Under the pieces are notes generated by a model, which saw nothing but the letters and a program-made list of their open reading frames with translations, searched no databases and had not been told where the DNA came from. A program made the translations under genes and the position numbers. Positions 15,102 to 21,895 of a stretch of DNA of 35,530 nt are shown here, piece after piece. The DNA comes from DATGEO01 sp035310015. Its GTDB lineage: Bacteria; Chloroflexota; Dormibacteria; Dormibacterales; Dormibacteraceae. The stretch spans positions 1-35,530 of the forward strand of contig DATGEO010000014.1 of the NCBI GenBank assembly GCA_035310015.1, in the 5' to 3' direction. Every line of letters begins with the position of its first letter. The stretch's first letter is position 1.

Positions 15102-15107
15102 CTGCGC

Positions 15108-16226
15108 ATGCTTGCGATGGGTCCGGATTCGACCGAAGGTTCGCGCCTCGCCCTAAGGCTGATCGAGCTGCGGCAGCAGATCGACCGCCTGGAGCTGAGA
15201 TTCGCGCGGCTGGCGGTCGCCTTCGACAAGTCGGAGCACTGGGACGACGAGGGCTCCAACAGCGCCGTCGACTGGATCCGCCACAACTGCCGCATGACCT
15301 CGACCGCGGCCGCCGACCGGCTCGCGGTGGGGCGGCACCTGTCGGAGCTCGGCCAGAGCTGCGCGGCCATGGAGCAGGGCGAGATCGGCTTCGCCCACGT
15401 GACCGTGATGGCGCGGACCGCGGGCGCGGTCGGCAAGGCCTTCGACGAAGCCCAGCTGCTGCAACTGGCCAGGGAGAGCTCTCCCGGCCGCTTCCACTAC
15501 CGGTGCATGCATTTCCGGCACGCCGTCGACGCCAAGGGCTATGCCGACCAGCAGGCGCAGCTGGTCGAACAGCGGAGGCTGCGCCTGAGCACGGCCGAAG
15601 ATGGCTGCCTCCTGATCTCCGGCATCCTCGACCCGGTGGGCGGAGCGGTGGTTCGAACCGCGCTCGAGCCCCTGGCCCGGCTCTCCGGCGCCCACGATGA
15701 CCGGAACCTCGAGCAGCGCTTCGCCGACGCGTTGGTCGAGCTCGCGGCCAAGGGCGGCCGCAGGCAGAGCGTGCAGCTGCAGGTCACGAGCTCGATTGAC
15801 ACTCTGCTCGGCCTGCTCGGCGCCCCCGGGGCCGAGAACGAGTTCACCCTCCCCATCTCCGCTCGCACGGTGGAGCGCTGGGCCTGCGACTCGAGCCTCA
15901 CCAGGGTGCTGATGCAGGACTCGCTGGTGATCGACGTCGGCCGCGCGGAGCGAGTGATCAAGGGACCGCGCCGACGGGCGCTGATCGCCCGCGACCGGCA
16001 CTGCCGGTGGCCGGACTGCGAGCGGCCGGCGTCATGGTGCGACGGCCATCACCTCGTCCACTGGCTGCACGGCGGGGGAGGCGAGATCGAAAACCAGGTG
16101 CTGCTCTGCACGCGCCATCACTGGAAGGTGCATGAGGGCGGGTGGCAGCTGATCAGAGCCGACGAGGGACAAATCGCGGCGGTCGCTCCGACGATCACCT
16201 TCGGCCGGCCACGCGCGCCGGACTGA
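15108..16226 (+). CDS. DUF222 protein with C-terminal HNH nuclease domain
   Basis: The 372-residue protein has a helical DUF222 region over roughly residues 15-260 and an HNH domain at about 295-350: RDRHCRWPDCERPASWCDGH, then HLVHWLHGGGGEIENQVLLC and TRHHWKVHEGGW, with zinc-type cysteines and the catalytic HH and N/H residues. Such 13E12-repeat-like proteins are multi-copy in Actinobacteria and relatives. Their role is unsettled; association with mobile elements has been suggested. No intein, intron or transposase is next to it here. ATG 15108 is used; a second ATG lies at 15117. It is convergent with the phosphatase, 36 bases apart, with no clear terminator. Confidence 0.88.
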   Translation: MLAMGPDSTEGSRLALRLIELRQQIDRLELRFARLAVAFDKSEHWDDEGSNSAVDWIRHNCRMTSTAAADRLAVGRHLSELGQSCAAMEQGEIGFAHVTVMARTAGAVGKAFDEAQLLQLARESSPGRFHYRCMHFRHAVDAKGYADQQAQLVEQRRLRLSTAEDGCLLISGILDPVGGAVVRTALEPLARLSGAHDDRNLEQRFADALVELAAKGGRRQSVQLQVTSSIDTLLGLLGAPGAENEFTLPISARTVERWACDSSLTRVLMQDSLVIDVGRAERVIKGPRRRALIARDRHCRWPDCERPASWCDGHHLVHWLHGGGGEIENQVLLCTRHHWKVHEGGWQLIRADEGQIAAVAPTITFGRPRAPD

Positions 16227-16262
16227 CAGGGAGTGCGCGTGGCGAGCGTCGAATCGGTGGGG

Positions 16263-16994
16263 TCAGCCGGCCAGCTTTGCCTGCAGTGTCGCCATGTCGG
16301 ACGGCTCCACGCCGGCCGCCGCGAGGTAAGCCTCCACGCTCCCCCACGCCTGGCTGACGTGCTCGAGCGCCCCGAGCATCCACTCCGGCGGGCAGCGGAA
16401 CTCGTCGCGCATCGCCTCCAGCCGCTCGGGAGGCGCTGCCGCGAGCCACTCGGCGTAGCGCGAGGCCAGCTGCTCGTCGGTCTCCGCATAGTCGGCGGCG
16501 ATGGCCGCTTCCTCGACGCCCGCAAGCGAGAGCAGCATCGCGGCCACCAGTCCCGTTCGGTCCTTGCCCGCGAAGCAGTGGAAGACCGCCGGGCCGGTGG
16601 CGCCGGCGAGCGCGGTGAAGATCTGACCGAAGGCCTGCCGGCGGTGGTCGACCATGAGCTTGTAGCGCTCGGCCATGCCGGTCGTGCCGGCGATCGCCGC
16701 CGCGAACGCATCGTCGATGAGTGGCAGATGCAGATACCGCGGCCCGTAATCCGGCGGCGCAAACGGGCTCGGATTCTTGGCGATCTCCGACTCGCTGCGC
16801 AGGTCGATCACGGTGTTGACGCCGTACTCCCACATAGCGCGCACGCCTTCGGCATTCAGCGCCGACACGTTGTCGGAACGGATGACGACGCCGTGGCGCG
16901 TGACCCCCGACGCACAGGGCAGGCCGCCGAGATCGCGCGTGTTGCGACAGTCGGGCCAGTCGAGCCGGCGGGCAAAGCCCGCGGGGGCCGCTAC
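16263..16994 (-). CDS. Tyrosine-protein phosphatase, Y_phosphatase3 type (apparent GTA start)
   Basis: The family pattern is clear: LDWPDCRNTRDLGGL near the start, VIRSDNVSALNAEGV, TVIDLRSESE and the catalytic P-loop HCFAGKDRTG (CX5R) that carries the nucleophilic cysteine and phosphate-binding arginine. Substrates may be phosphotyrosine proteins or phosphoinositides; this cannot be told. Start: only a GTG at 17123, 133 bases inside rpsI, is canonical. A GTA at 16992-16994 overlaps the rpsI stop as GTAG and gives 243 residues with a short N-terminus as in homologues, so I mark that. It is the last gene after the ribosomal cluster. Confidence 0.88.
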   Translation of the reverse strand, partial: VAAPAGFARRLDWPDCRNTRDLGGLPCASGVTRHGVVIRSDNVSALNAEGVRAMWEYGVNTVIDLRSESEIAKNPSPFAPPDYGPRYLHLPLIDDAFAAAIAGTTGMAERYKLMVDHRRQAFGQIFTALAGATGPAVFHCFAGKDRTGLVAAMLLSLAGVEEAAIAADYAETDEQLASRYAEWLAAAPPERLEAMRDEFRCPPEWMLGALEHVSQAWGSVEAYLAAAGVEPSDMATLQAKLAG

Positions 16995-17383
16995 CGCTTC
17001 GTGTACTGCGGGGCTTTGCGCGCCCTCTTCAGGCCGTATTTCTTGCGCTCCTTCATGCGAGCGTCCCGCGTCAGGAGGCCGGCCTTCTTCAGCGCTGGAC
17101 GGTAGTCGGGGTCGTAGCTGCACAGCGCCCGGGCGATGCCGTGGGCGATCGCGCCGGCCTGCCCGCTCGTGCCTCCCCCCGCCACGTGCACGCTGACGTC
17201 GAACTTGCGCTGTGTGCTCGTCACGCGCAGCGGCGCGAGCGCCGCCAGCTCGAGCACGCGGCGCCCGAGGAACGCGAGCGCGTCCTTGTCGTTGACCGTG
17301 ACCCTGCCCTCGCCGGGCTGGATCCGCACGCGCGCCACCGCGTTCTTCCGGCGGCCCGTGCCTCGGTTGAAGGTTTCAGCCAA
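16991..17383 (-). CDS. rpsI: 30S ribosomal protein uS9
   Basis: A 130-residue uS9 with the family core GTGRRKNAVARVRIQPGEG at the start, VAGGGTSGQAGAIAHGIARAL in the middle, and the basic tail ending in KAPQYTKR, whose arginine reaches the P-site tRNA. The TTG at 17383 overlaps the rplM end by eight bases. It follows rplM as in most bacteria. Confidence 0.98.
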   Translation of the reverse strand: MAETFNRGTGRRKNAVARVRIQPGEGRVTVNDKDALAFLGRRVLELAALAPLRVTSTQRKFDVSVHVAGGGTSGQAGAIAHGIARALCSYDPDYRPALKKAGLLTRDARMKERKKYGLKRARKAPQYTKR

Positions 17384-17840
17384 CGTTGATGTCCCCCTTC
17401 GCGTCGAACGTGATCTTCCTGGGCTTCTGCGCCACGTGGCCGTGGTCCGGCCCCGCGTAAACGCGGAGTCTCGTCAGCATGTCGGCGCCGAGCGTGTTGC
17501 GCTGCAGCATGCCGCGCACCGCGTTCGTGATCGGGAAAGTCGGGTCGATCTCCTGCGCCTCGGCGAGATTGCGGGTGCGCAGTCCGCCCGGGTAGCCGGT
17601 GTACCGCGTGTAATGCTTGGTCGTCGACTTGGTGCCGGTCACCTTCACCTTGGCGGCGTTGATGACGATCACGTGGTCGCCGGTGTTCAGGTGCGGCGTG
17701 AAGGTCGGCTTGTGCTTGCCGCGTAGCAGCTTCGCCACGCTGCTCGCCAGGCGGCCGAGAACCTGATCCGTGGCATCGACCACGAACCACTCGCTCTTCA
17801 GTTCCGCCGTTTTCGCCGTCCAGGTCTTGTGTTTGCTCAT
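17376..17840 (-). CDS. rplM: 50S ribosomal protein uL13
   Basis: A 154-residue uL13. Recognised from WFVVDATDQVLGRLAS, then HLNTGDHVIVINAAKVKVTG, HYTRYTGYPGGL, and the closing RLRVYAGPDHGHVAQKP. ATG at 17840. It is slightly longer than the usual 142-150 residues. It lies 27 bases after truA and overlaps rpsI by eight bases. Confidence 0.98.
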   Translation of the reverse strand: MSKHKTWTAKTAELKSEWFVVDATDQVLGRLASSVAKLLRGKHKPTFTPHLNTGDHVIVINAAKVKVTGTKSTTKHYTRYTGYPGGLRTRNLAEAQEIDPTFPITNAVRGMLQRNTLGADMLTRLRVYAGPDHGHVAQKPRKITFDAKGDINVG

Positions 17841-17867
17841 TTCCTCTTTTGGTTTGGTTGCGGTTGC

Positions 17868-18599
17868 CTAGTAAAGCACTTCCACGAGCGTCAGGCCCCC
17901 CGCCGGAGCGGTCTTGGGGGCCAGGCGCCGATCGCGTGCCCGGAGCACTTCGCCCACCCACGGCGCCGGCTTCCGGCCCCGGCCGACCTCGGCCAGCGCC
18001 CCGGCGATGCTCCTCGCCAGGCCGCGCAGGAAGCCTTCTGCGACCAGCTCCAGCTCGACGTACTCGCCGCGTCTCGTGACCGTCGCGGAGCGCATCTCGC
18101 GCACCCGCTGGTCCCGCGGCTCCGATGCCGAGCAGAAGCTCGTCCAGTCGTGCCTTCCCAGCAGCGCCCTGGCCGCGCGGGCCATCGCCTCGACGTCCAG
18201 CGGCCCCGCGACATGCCAGCAGCGCCTGCGCTGCAGGGCGGGCCGGCCCCGGCGGTCGAGGTAGCGGTAGCGGTACCGGCGCCAGCGGGCGGAGTAGCGG
18301 GCGTGAAACCCGTCGGGCACCACCTCGGCGCTCAGCGCCGCGACGTCCTCGGGCAGCCTCGCGTTGAGGGCGGCGACCAGGCGGTCAGGCGCGATGCGGC
18401 CGTGAAATTCGAAGTTCACGACCTGGCCTTCGGCGTGCGCCCCGGCGTCGGTGCGCCCCGCGGCGTGGACCACGTGGTCCTTGCCGGTCAGCTCGCTCAG
18501 CGCTCGCTTCAGCTCGGCCTCGACCGTGCGGCCGTGAGCCTGCTGCTGCCATCCGGCAAAGCCGGCGCCGTCGTACTCCAGCACGACTTTGATATTCAC
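17868..18599 (-). CDS. truA: tRNA pseudouridine(38-40) synthase TruA
   Basis: TruA makes pseudouridine at positions 38-40 of tRNA anticodon arms. The 243-residue protein has the catalytic-aspartate motif AAGRTDAGAHA, the N-terminal LEYDGAGFAGWQQQ, RRYRYRYLDR, and LARSIAGALAEVGRG near the end. The GTG at 18599 lies just past the palindromic repeat that separates it from rplQ. The rplQ-truA-rplM-rpsI order is common in Gram-positive-type genomes. Confidence 0.97.
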   Translation of the reverse strand: MNIKVVLEYDGAGFAGWQQQAHGRTVEAELKRALSELTGKDHVVHAAGRTDAGAHAEGQVVNFEFHGRIAPDRLVAALNARLPEDVAALSAEVVPDGFHARYSARWRRYRYRYLDRRGRPALQRRRCWHVAGPLDVEAMARAARALLGRHDWTSFCSASEPRDQRVREMRSATVTRRGEYVELELVAEGFLRGLARSIAGALAEVGRGRKPAPWVGEVLRARDRRLAPKTAPAGGLTLVEVLY

Positions 18600-18609
18600 T
18601 TTTTAGAAG

Positions 18610-18646
18610 CCCTCACCCTGCCCTCTCCCGCGAACGGGAGAGGGAA
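18610..18646. repeat. GGGAGAGGG palindromic repeat, copy 1 (rplQ-truA gap)
   Basis: CCCTCTCCCG (18621-18630), loop CGAA and CGGGAGAGGG (18635-18644) form a perfect 10-bp stem. On the left it is preceded by CCCTCACCCTG and on the right followed by AAA, parts shared with copies at 23319 and (inverted) 27221. It fills the 56-base gap between rplQ and truA. No T-tract follows on the minus strand, so it is not a standard terminator. Confidence 0.85.
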
Positions 18647-18655
18647 ATGCTCCCC

Positions 18656-19009
18656 TCAGTCGACTATCTCGATGATCACCATCGGCGCCGAATCGCCGGG
18701 CCTCGGGCCCTTGCGGATGATCCGCGTGTAACCGCCGGGTCTGTCGGCGAGGCGCGGCATCAGGTTGGAGAACAGCCGCTCCACGACCTCGGGCTTGGAC
18801 ACCTCGGCGCTCACCCGGCGGCGGGCGCTGATGTCCTGGCCCTTCGCGGTCGTGATCAGCCGCTCGACCCAACGCCGCAGCTCCTTGGCCTTCGCCTCGG
18901 TGGTCGTGATGCGGCCGCTCTCGAGCAGCGACGTGCACAGGTTGCGCATCAGCGCCTTGCGCTGGTCGGTGTTGCGGTTGAAGCGGCGGCCGCTCTTCTG
19001 GTGACGCAT
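18656..19009 (-). CDS. rplQ: 50S ribosomal protein bL17
   Basis: A 117-residue bL17 that opens with MRHQKSGRRFNRNTDQRKAL and continues with NLCTSLLESGRITTTEAKAKE, both diagnostic. The C-terminus PMVIIEIVD is standard. ATG at 19009, eight bases after the rpoA stop. bL17 sits near the peptide exit on the 50S subunit. A palindromic repeat follows. Confidence 0.98.
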   Translation of the reverse strand: MRHQKSGRRFNRNTDQRKALMRNLCTSLLESGRITTTEAKAKELRRWVERLITTAKGQDISARRRVSAEVSKPEVVERLFSNLMPRLADRPGGYTRIIRKGPRPGDSAPMVIIEIVD

Positions 19010-19017
19010 GAGGTGAG

Positions 19018-19986
19018 TTAGCCCCGGAGGACCGTCCCCATCTCCTCGGGCTTGATGAAGCCCTTCTCGACCAGCTTCTCCTTGATCTCGTCCAGCGACT
19101 TGCGGCCGAAGTTGCGAAGAGCCAGCAGCTCCTCTTCCTTCTTCTGCAGCAGCTGGCCGACGGTCTGGATCTCGTTCGCCTTCAGGCAGTTGAACGCCCG
19201 CACCGAAAGGTCGAGCTCCTCGATCGGAGTGTCCATCAGCCGGTTCTGGCTGCCCTTGGCGCCGGTCCGCTCCGCCTCCTGCTCCTCGATCGAGTCACGG
19301 AAGCGCACGAACAGCTTGAGGTGCTCGGTGAACAGCGACGCCGCCGTGCTCACGGCCTGCTCGGGCGACATCGTGCCGTCCGTCCAGACCTCCATGATCA
19401 GGCGGTCGTAGTCGGTCGACTGGCCCACGCGGGTCTTCTCGACCGTGAAGTTGGCCTTCTCGACCGGCGAGAAGATGGCGTCGATGGGGATGACGCCGAT
19501 GGGCTGGCCCTCGCGCTTGTTGCGCTCGGCCGGCACGTAGCCCTTGCCCCGCTCGACGTTGAGCTCCATGCGCAGGTGGCCCTTGGCCGCCAGCGTGCAG
19601 ATGTACAGGTCGGGGTTCACGATCTCGACGTCGGACGAGCTCTGGATGTGCGACGCGCGCACCTCGGCCGGGCCCTTGACGTCGAGCAGGAGGGTCACGG
19701 GGTCCTCGGTGAAGCTCTTCAGGCAGAGCTTCTTGAGGTTGAGGATGACCTCGGTGACGTCTTCCTTGACGTGCGGAATGGCGGTGAACTCATGCGCCAC
19801 GCCGTCGATCTGGATCGACGTGACGGCTGCGCCCCACAGCGAGGACAGCAGCACACGGCGCAGCGTGTTGCCGAGCGTGGTGCCGAAACCGGGCTCCAGC
19901 GGCTCGATGTCGAACTTGCCGTAGTTCGCGCTCGTCTCGAGCTTGCGAACCTGCGGCGCGACGGGCATCTGGGTGTCAATGGCCAA
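19018..19986 (-). CDS. rpoA: RNA polymerase alpha subunit
   Basis: The alpha subunit dimerises to nucleate RNA polymerase. The 322 residues include the N-terminal assembly domain (FDIEPLEPGFGTTLGNTLRR, LLSSLWGAAVTSIQIDGVAHEF, GVIPIDAIFSPVEKANFTVE) and, from about residue 250, the C-terminal domain that contacts promoter DNA and activators (IEELDLSVRAFNCLKANEI, LRNFGRKSLDEIKEKL). A TTG at 19986 follows a strong GGAGGAAGAG sequence, which supports that start. The alpha sequence looks Chloroflexota-like to me. Confidence 0.99.
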   Translation of the reverse strand: MAIDTQMPVAPQVRKLETSANYGKFDIEPLEPGFGTTLGNTLRRVLLSSLWGAAVTSIQIDGVAHEFTAIPHVKEDVTEVILNLKKLCLKSFTEDPVTLLLDVKGPAEVRASHIQSSSDVEIVNPDLYICTLAAKGHLRMELNVERGKGYVPAERNKREGQPIGVIPIDAIFSPVEKANFTVEKTRVGQSTDYDRLIMEVWTDGTMSPEQAVSTAASLFTEHLKLFVRFRDSIEEQEAERTGAKGSQNRLMDTPIEELDLSVRAFNCLKANEIQTVGQLLQKKEEELLALRNFGRKSLDEIKEKLVEKGFIKPEEMGTVLRG

Positions 19987-20007
19987 CGACTCTCTTCCTC
20001 CGATCCC

Positions 20008-20628
20008 TTACCGGGAGTAGAACTCGACGATCAACTGCTCTTCCACGCCCGACTCCATCTCCGGCCTCTCCGGGCGGGCCAGGACCTTCGCGGTCTTGTC
20101 CTCGCCGTTGAAAGAGAGCCAGGAGGGCACGGGCCGGACCTTCGACGCCTCCAGGGCCACGTCGATGACCCCGTTGGCGGGCTTCACCTTGAGCACGTCG
20201 CCCGGCTTCAGCTGGTAGGACGGCACGTTCACGGTCTTGCCGTTCACCTCGAAATGCCGGTGCCCCACGAGCTGCCGCGCCTGCTTGCGCGACGTGCCCA
20301 AACCAAGCCGGTAGACGACGTTGTCCAGGCGCAGCTCCAGGTGGCGCAGCAGGTTGACGCCGGTCACGCCTGGCTCCCTGGTCGCCTGGTCGAAATAGTT
20401 GCGGAACTGCTTCTCGAGCAGGCCGTAGATGCGGCGCGCCTTCTGCTTCGCGCGCAGCTGGACGCCGTAGTCAGACGTCTTGCGCTTGCGCGCCTGGCCG
20501 TGCATGCCGGGCGCGAACGCTCGGCGCTCGATCGCGCACTTGGGCGTGTAGCAGCGCTCGCCCTTCAGGTAGAGCTTGGCGCCCTCGCGGCGGCAGAACC
20601 GGCAGACCGGCCCGCTGTAGTTGGCCAC
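20008..20628 (-). CDS. rpsD: 30S ribosomal protein uS4 (zinc-binding form)
   Basis: A 206-residue uS4 with the zinc cysteines Cys9, Cys12, Cys26 and Cys31 (VCRFCRREG, KGERCYTPKC), the same positions as in thermophile uS4, and an S4 RNA-binding domain at about residues 95-155 (RLDNVVYRLGLGTSRKQARQ, VGHRHFEVNGKTVNVPSY). It is a primary 16S rRNA binder. The GTG at 20628 overlaps the rpsK stop as TAGTG. Confidence 0.98.
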   Translation of the reverse strand: MANYSGPVCRFCRREGAKLYLKGERCYTPKCAIERRAFAPGMHGQARKRKTSDYGVQLRAKQKARRIYGLLEKQFRNYFDQATREPGVTGVNLLRHLELRLDNVVYRLGLGTSRKQARQLVGHRHFEVNGKTVNVPSYQLKPGDVLKVKPANGVIDVALEASKVRPVPSWLSFNGEDKTAKVLARPERPEMESGVEEQLIVEFYSR

Positions 20629-21020
20629 TAGACACGCCTCCGCTTGGGCGGCCGGCAGCCGTTGTGCGGGATCGGGGTCACGTCGGTGATCGCGCTCACC
20701 TCGAGCCCCGTCGCCTGCAGCGAGCGGATCGCCGCCTCGCGGCCGGCACCCGGCCCGCGGACGAAGACCTCGATCGAGCGCATGCCGTGCTCCAGCGCCT
20801 TCTTCGCGGTCGCCTCAGCGGTCTGCTGGGCGGCGAACGGCGTGGACTTGCGGCTCCCCTTGAAGCCCTGCGCGCCCGCCGAGCCCCAGGACACGACGTT
20901 GCCGTCGATGTCGGTGATCGAGATGATCGTGTTGTTGAACGTCGACTGGATATGAGCCTGCCCGTTGACCACGTTCTTGCGCTCGCGGCGGCGCGTCCGT
21001 ACGACCTTTTTCTTGGCCAC
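20628..21020 (-). CDS. rpsK: 30S ribosomal protein uS11
   Basis: A 130-residue uS11: HIQSTFNNTIISITDIDGNV, SAGAQGFKGSRKSTPFAAQ, FVRGPGAGREAAIRSLQA and the conserved end DVTPIPHNGCRPPKRRRV. It lies on the 30S platform near the Shine-Dalgarno duplex. The GTG start at 21020 overlaps the rpsM stop as TAGTG. Confidence 0.99.
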   Translation of the reverse strand: MAKKKVVRTRRRERKNVVNGQAHIQSTFNNTIISITDIDGNVVSWGSAGAQGFKGSRKSTPFAAQQTAEATAKKALEHGMRSIEVFVRGPGAGREAAIRSLQATGLEVSAITDVTPIPHNGCRPPKRRRV

Positions 21021-21418
21021 TACTTGCCCGCCTTGACCTTCTTCTTGCCCGCGACCGCGCGCTTGGGACCGCGGCGGCCCCGGGCGTTGGTGCGCGTGCG
21101 CTGGCCGCGCACCGGCAGGCCGCGGCGGTGCCGTGAGCCCCGGTACGAGCCGATCTCGGTCATGCGCTTGATGTTGGTCGCAACCTCGCGCCGCAGGTCA
21201 CCCTCGATGAGGAGCTCCTTGGCGCTGGCCATGCGGTCGATGATCTGGCGCAGGCGCGTCACCTCTTCCTCGCTCAGGTCTTTGGTGCGCGTGTCGGGGT
21301 TGATGCCCGCGGTCTTGATGATCTTCTGCGCGGTCGTGTCGCCGATGCCGTGGATGTAGGTGAGCGCGATCACCGACCGCTTCTGCGGCGGAATGTCGAC
21401 GCCTGCGATTCTTGCCAT
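21020..21418 (-). CDS. rpsM: 30S ribosomal protein uS13
   Basis: A 132-residue uS13: MARIAGVDIPPQKRSVIAL, YIHGIGDTTAQKI, RHRRGLPVRGQRTRTNARG and a lysine-rich tail. It forms the head bridge to the 50S subunit and touches tRNA. ATG at 21418 is directly preceded by the TAG of a 30-codon frame that lies in a repeat insertion between rpmJ and rpsM; a GAGGG ribosome binding site lies inside that frame's end. Confidence 0.99.
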   Translation of the reverse strand: MARIAGVDIPPQKRSVIALTYIHGIGDTTAQKIIKTAGINPDTRTKDLSEEEVTRLRQIIDRMASAKELLIEGDLRREVATNIKRMTEIGSYRGSRHRRGLPVRGQRTRTNARGRRGPKRAVAGKKKVKAGK

Positions 21419-21511
21419 CTACCCTCTTATCCCTGCCTCTGCTTGTGCTTCCACCCCACGAAATCTGCGATTTCGCGGGGACCCCGGAATGCTGCCCTTT
21501 TCGGCCTTCAT
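21419..21511 (-). CDS. 30-codon bridging frame between rpmJ and rpsM
   Basis: The frame starts with an ATG that shares its A with the rpmJ stop (TGATG) and ends in a TAG directly before the rpsM ATG. It is made of the repeat insertion and of a duplicated rpmJ end read in another frame (its end reads GVEAQAEAGIRG). A function as protein is doubtful; its likely effect is to keep ribosomes moving from rpmJ into rpsM. Confidence 0.25.
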   Translation of the reverse strand: MKAEKGSIPGSPRNRRFRGVEAQAEAGIRG

Positions 21512-21534
21512 CAGCCCTGCCTCTGCTTGTGCTT
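21431..21534. repeat. GAAAT-stem hairpin insertion flanked by a 20-bp direct repeat (rpmJ end)
   Basis: The 20 bases at 21431-21450 are repeated exactly at 21515-21534; the second copy is the end of the rpmJ coding sequence. Between them lie 64 bases with a hairpin, arms 21454-21465 and 21469-21480, 11 of 12 pairs, loop TGC. The copy next to rpsM still encodes the end of bL36 followed by TAA, as if it were the original gene end. The picture is an insertion that duplicated its target and left rpmJ intact. The stem resembles those of the elements at 26174 and 29334. Confidence 0.8.
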
Positions 21535-21627
21535 GGGCGTCTTCGAGCAGATCACGCGCACGACACCCTTGCGCTTGATCACCCTGCAGCTCGGACACAT
21601 CTTCCTGACCGACGGACGAACCTTCAT
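21511..21627 (-). CDS. rpmJ: 50S ribosomal protein bL36
   Basis: A 38-residue bL36: MKVRPSVRKMCPSCRVIKRK, then GVVRVICSKTPKHKQRQG. The zinc ligands Cys11, Cys14, Cys27 and His33 are present, but CSKTPKH has five residues between Cys and His where the family normally has four (as in CxNPKH). ATG at 21627 overlaps the infA stop as ATGA. The last 20 coding bases belong to the direct repeat described at 21431-21534. Confidence 0.95.
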   Translation of the reverse strand: MKVRPSVRKMCPSCRVIKRKGVVRVICSKTPKHKQRQG

Positions 21628-21839
21628 CTCCAAATCTCTCGAATTCGCCCGCGCGAGCGATCGCTTTCCGCCAGCTCCACCCCCACCCTGTCACCGGCCA
21701 GAAGCCGCGTGAAGTGGGTGCCGGCGCGATCGGCCACGTGAGCGAGGACCTTGGCCCCGTTCTCGAGCTCAACCCGGTATACACCGTTGGGAAGAGGCTC
21801 CAGCACGACCCCCTTCACGAGTGAGGGACGCGGGGGCAC
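21624..21839 (-). CDS. infA: Translation initiation factor IF-1
   Basis: The OB-fold of IF-1 is recognisable: GVVLEPLPNGVYRVELENG, KVLAHVADRAG, LLAGDRVGVEL and SRGRIREIW match the family EALPN..FRVELENG..VLAH and GD.V.VEL..YD..RGRI positions. IF-1 blocks the A site during initiation. The usual AKEDVIEVEG N-terminus is replaced by PPRPSLVKG. GTG 21839 gives 71 residues, the family length; GTG 21818 would give 64. No ribosome binding site is seen, and an extended -10 box eight bases upstream suggests a leaderless message. The stop overlaps rpmJ as ATGA. Confidence 0.9.
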   Translation of the reverse strand: MPPRPSLVKGVVLEPLPNGVYRVELENGAKVLAHVADRAGTHFTRLLAGDRVGVELAESDRSRGRIREIWR

Positions 21840-21847
21840 GAACGGCG

Positions 21848-21856
21848 ATTGTACCA
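21848..21856 (-). promoter_or_regulatory. Extended -10 promoter for infA
   Basis: On the minus strand TGGTACAAT is a good extended -10 element (TGn plus TACAAT). Its end lies eight bases before the infA GTG at 21839, so the transcript would begin at or within two bases of the start codon. No -35 box is clear, as is usual for extended -10 promoters. Confidence 0.5.
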
Positions 21857-21895
21857 AACCCGCGGGAACTCCCACGGACCGCTGGGCAAGGACCC

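Noticed and set aside
18610..18646. Palindromic repeats as rho-independent terminators
   Set aside because: Stems are strong, but no T-tract follows on the minus strand and essential genes continue downstream in the same operon.
19321..20631. A 436-codon plus-strand frame opposite rpoA and rpsD
   Set aside because: It is antisense to two essential genes, with no family resemblance and biased composition.
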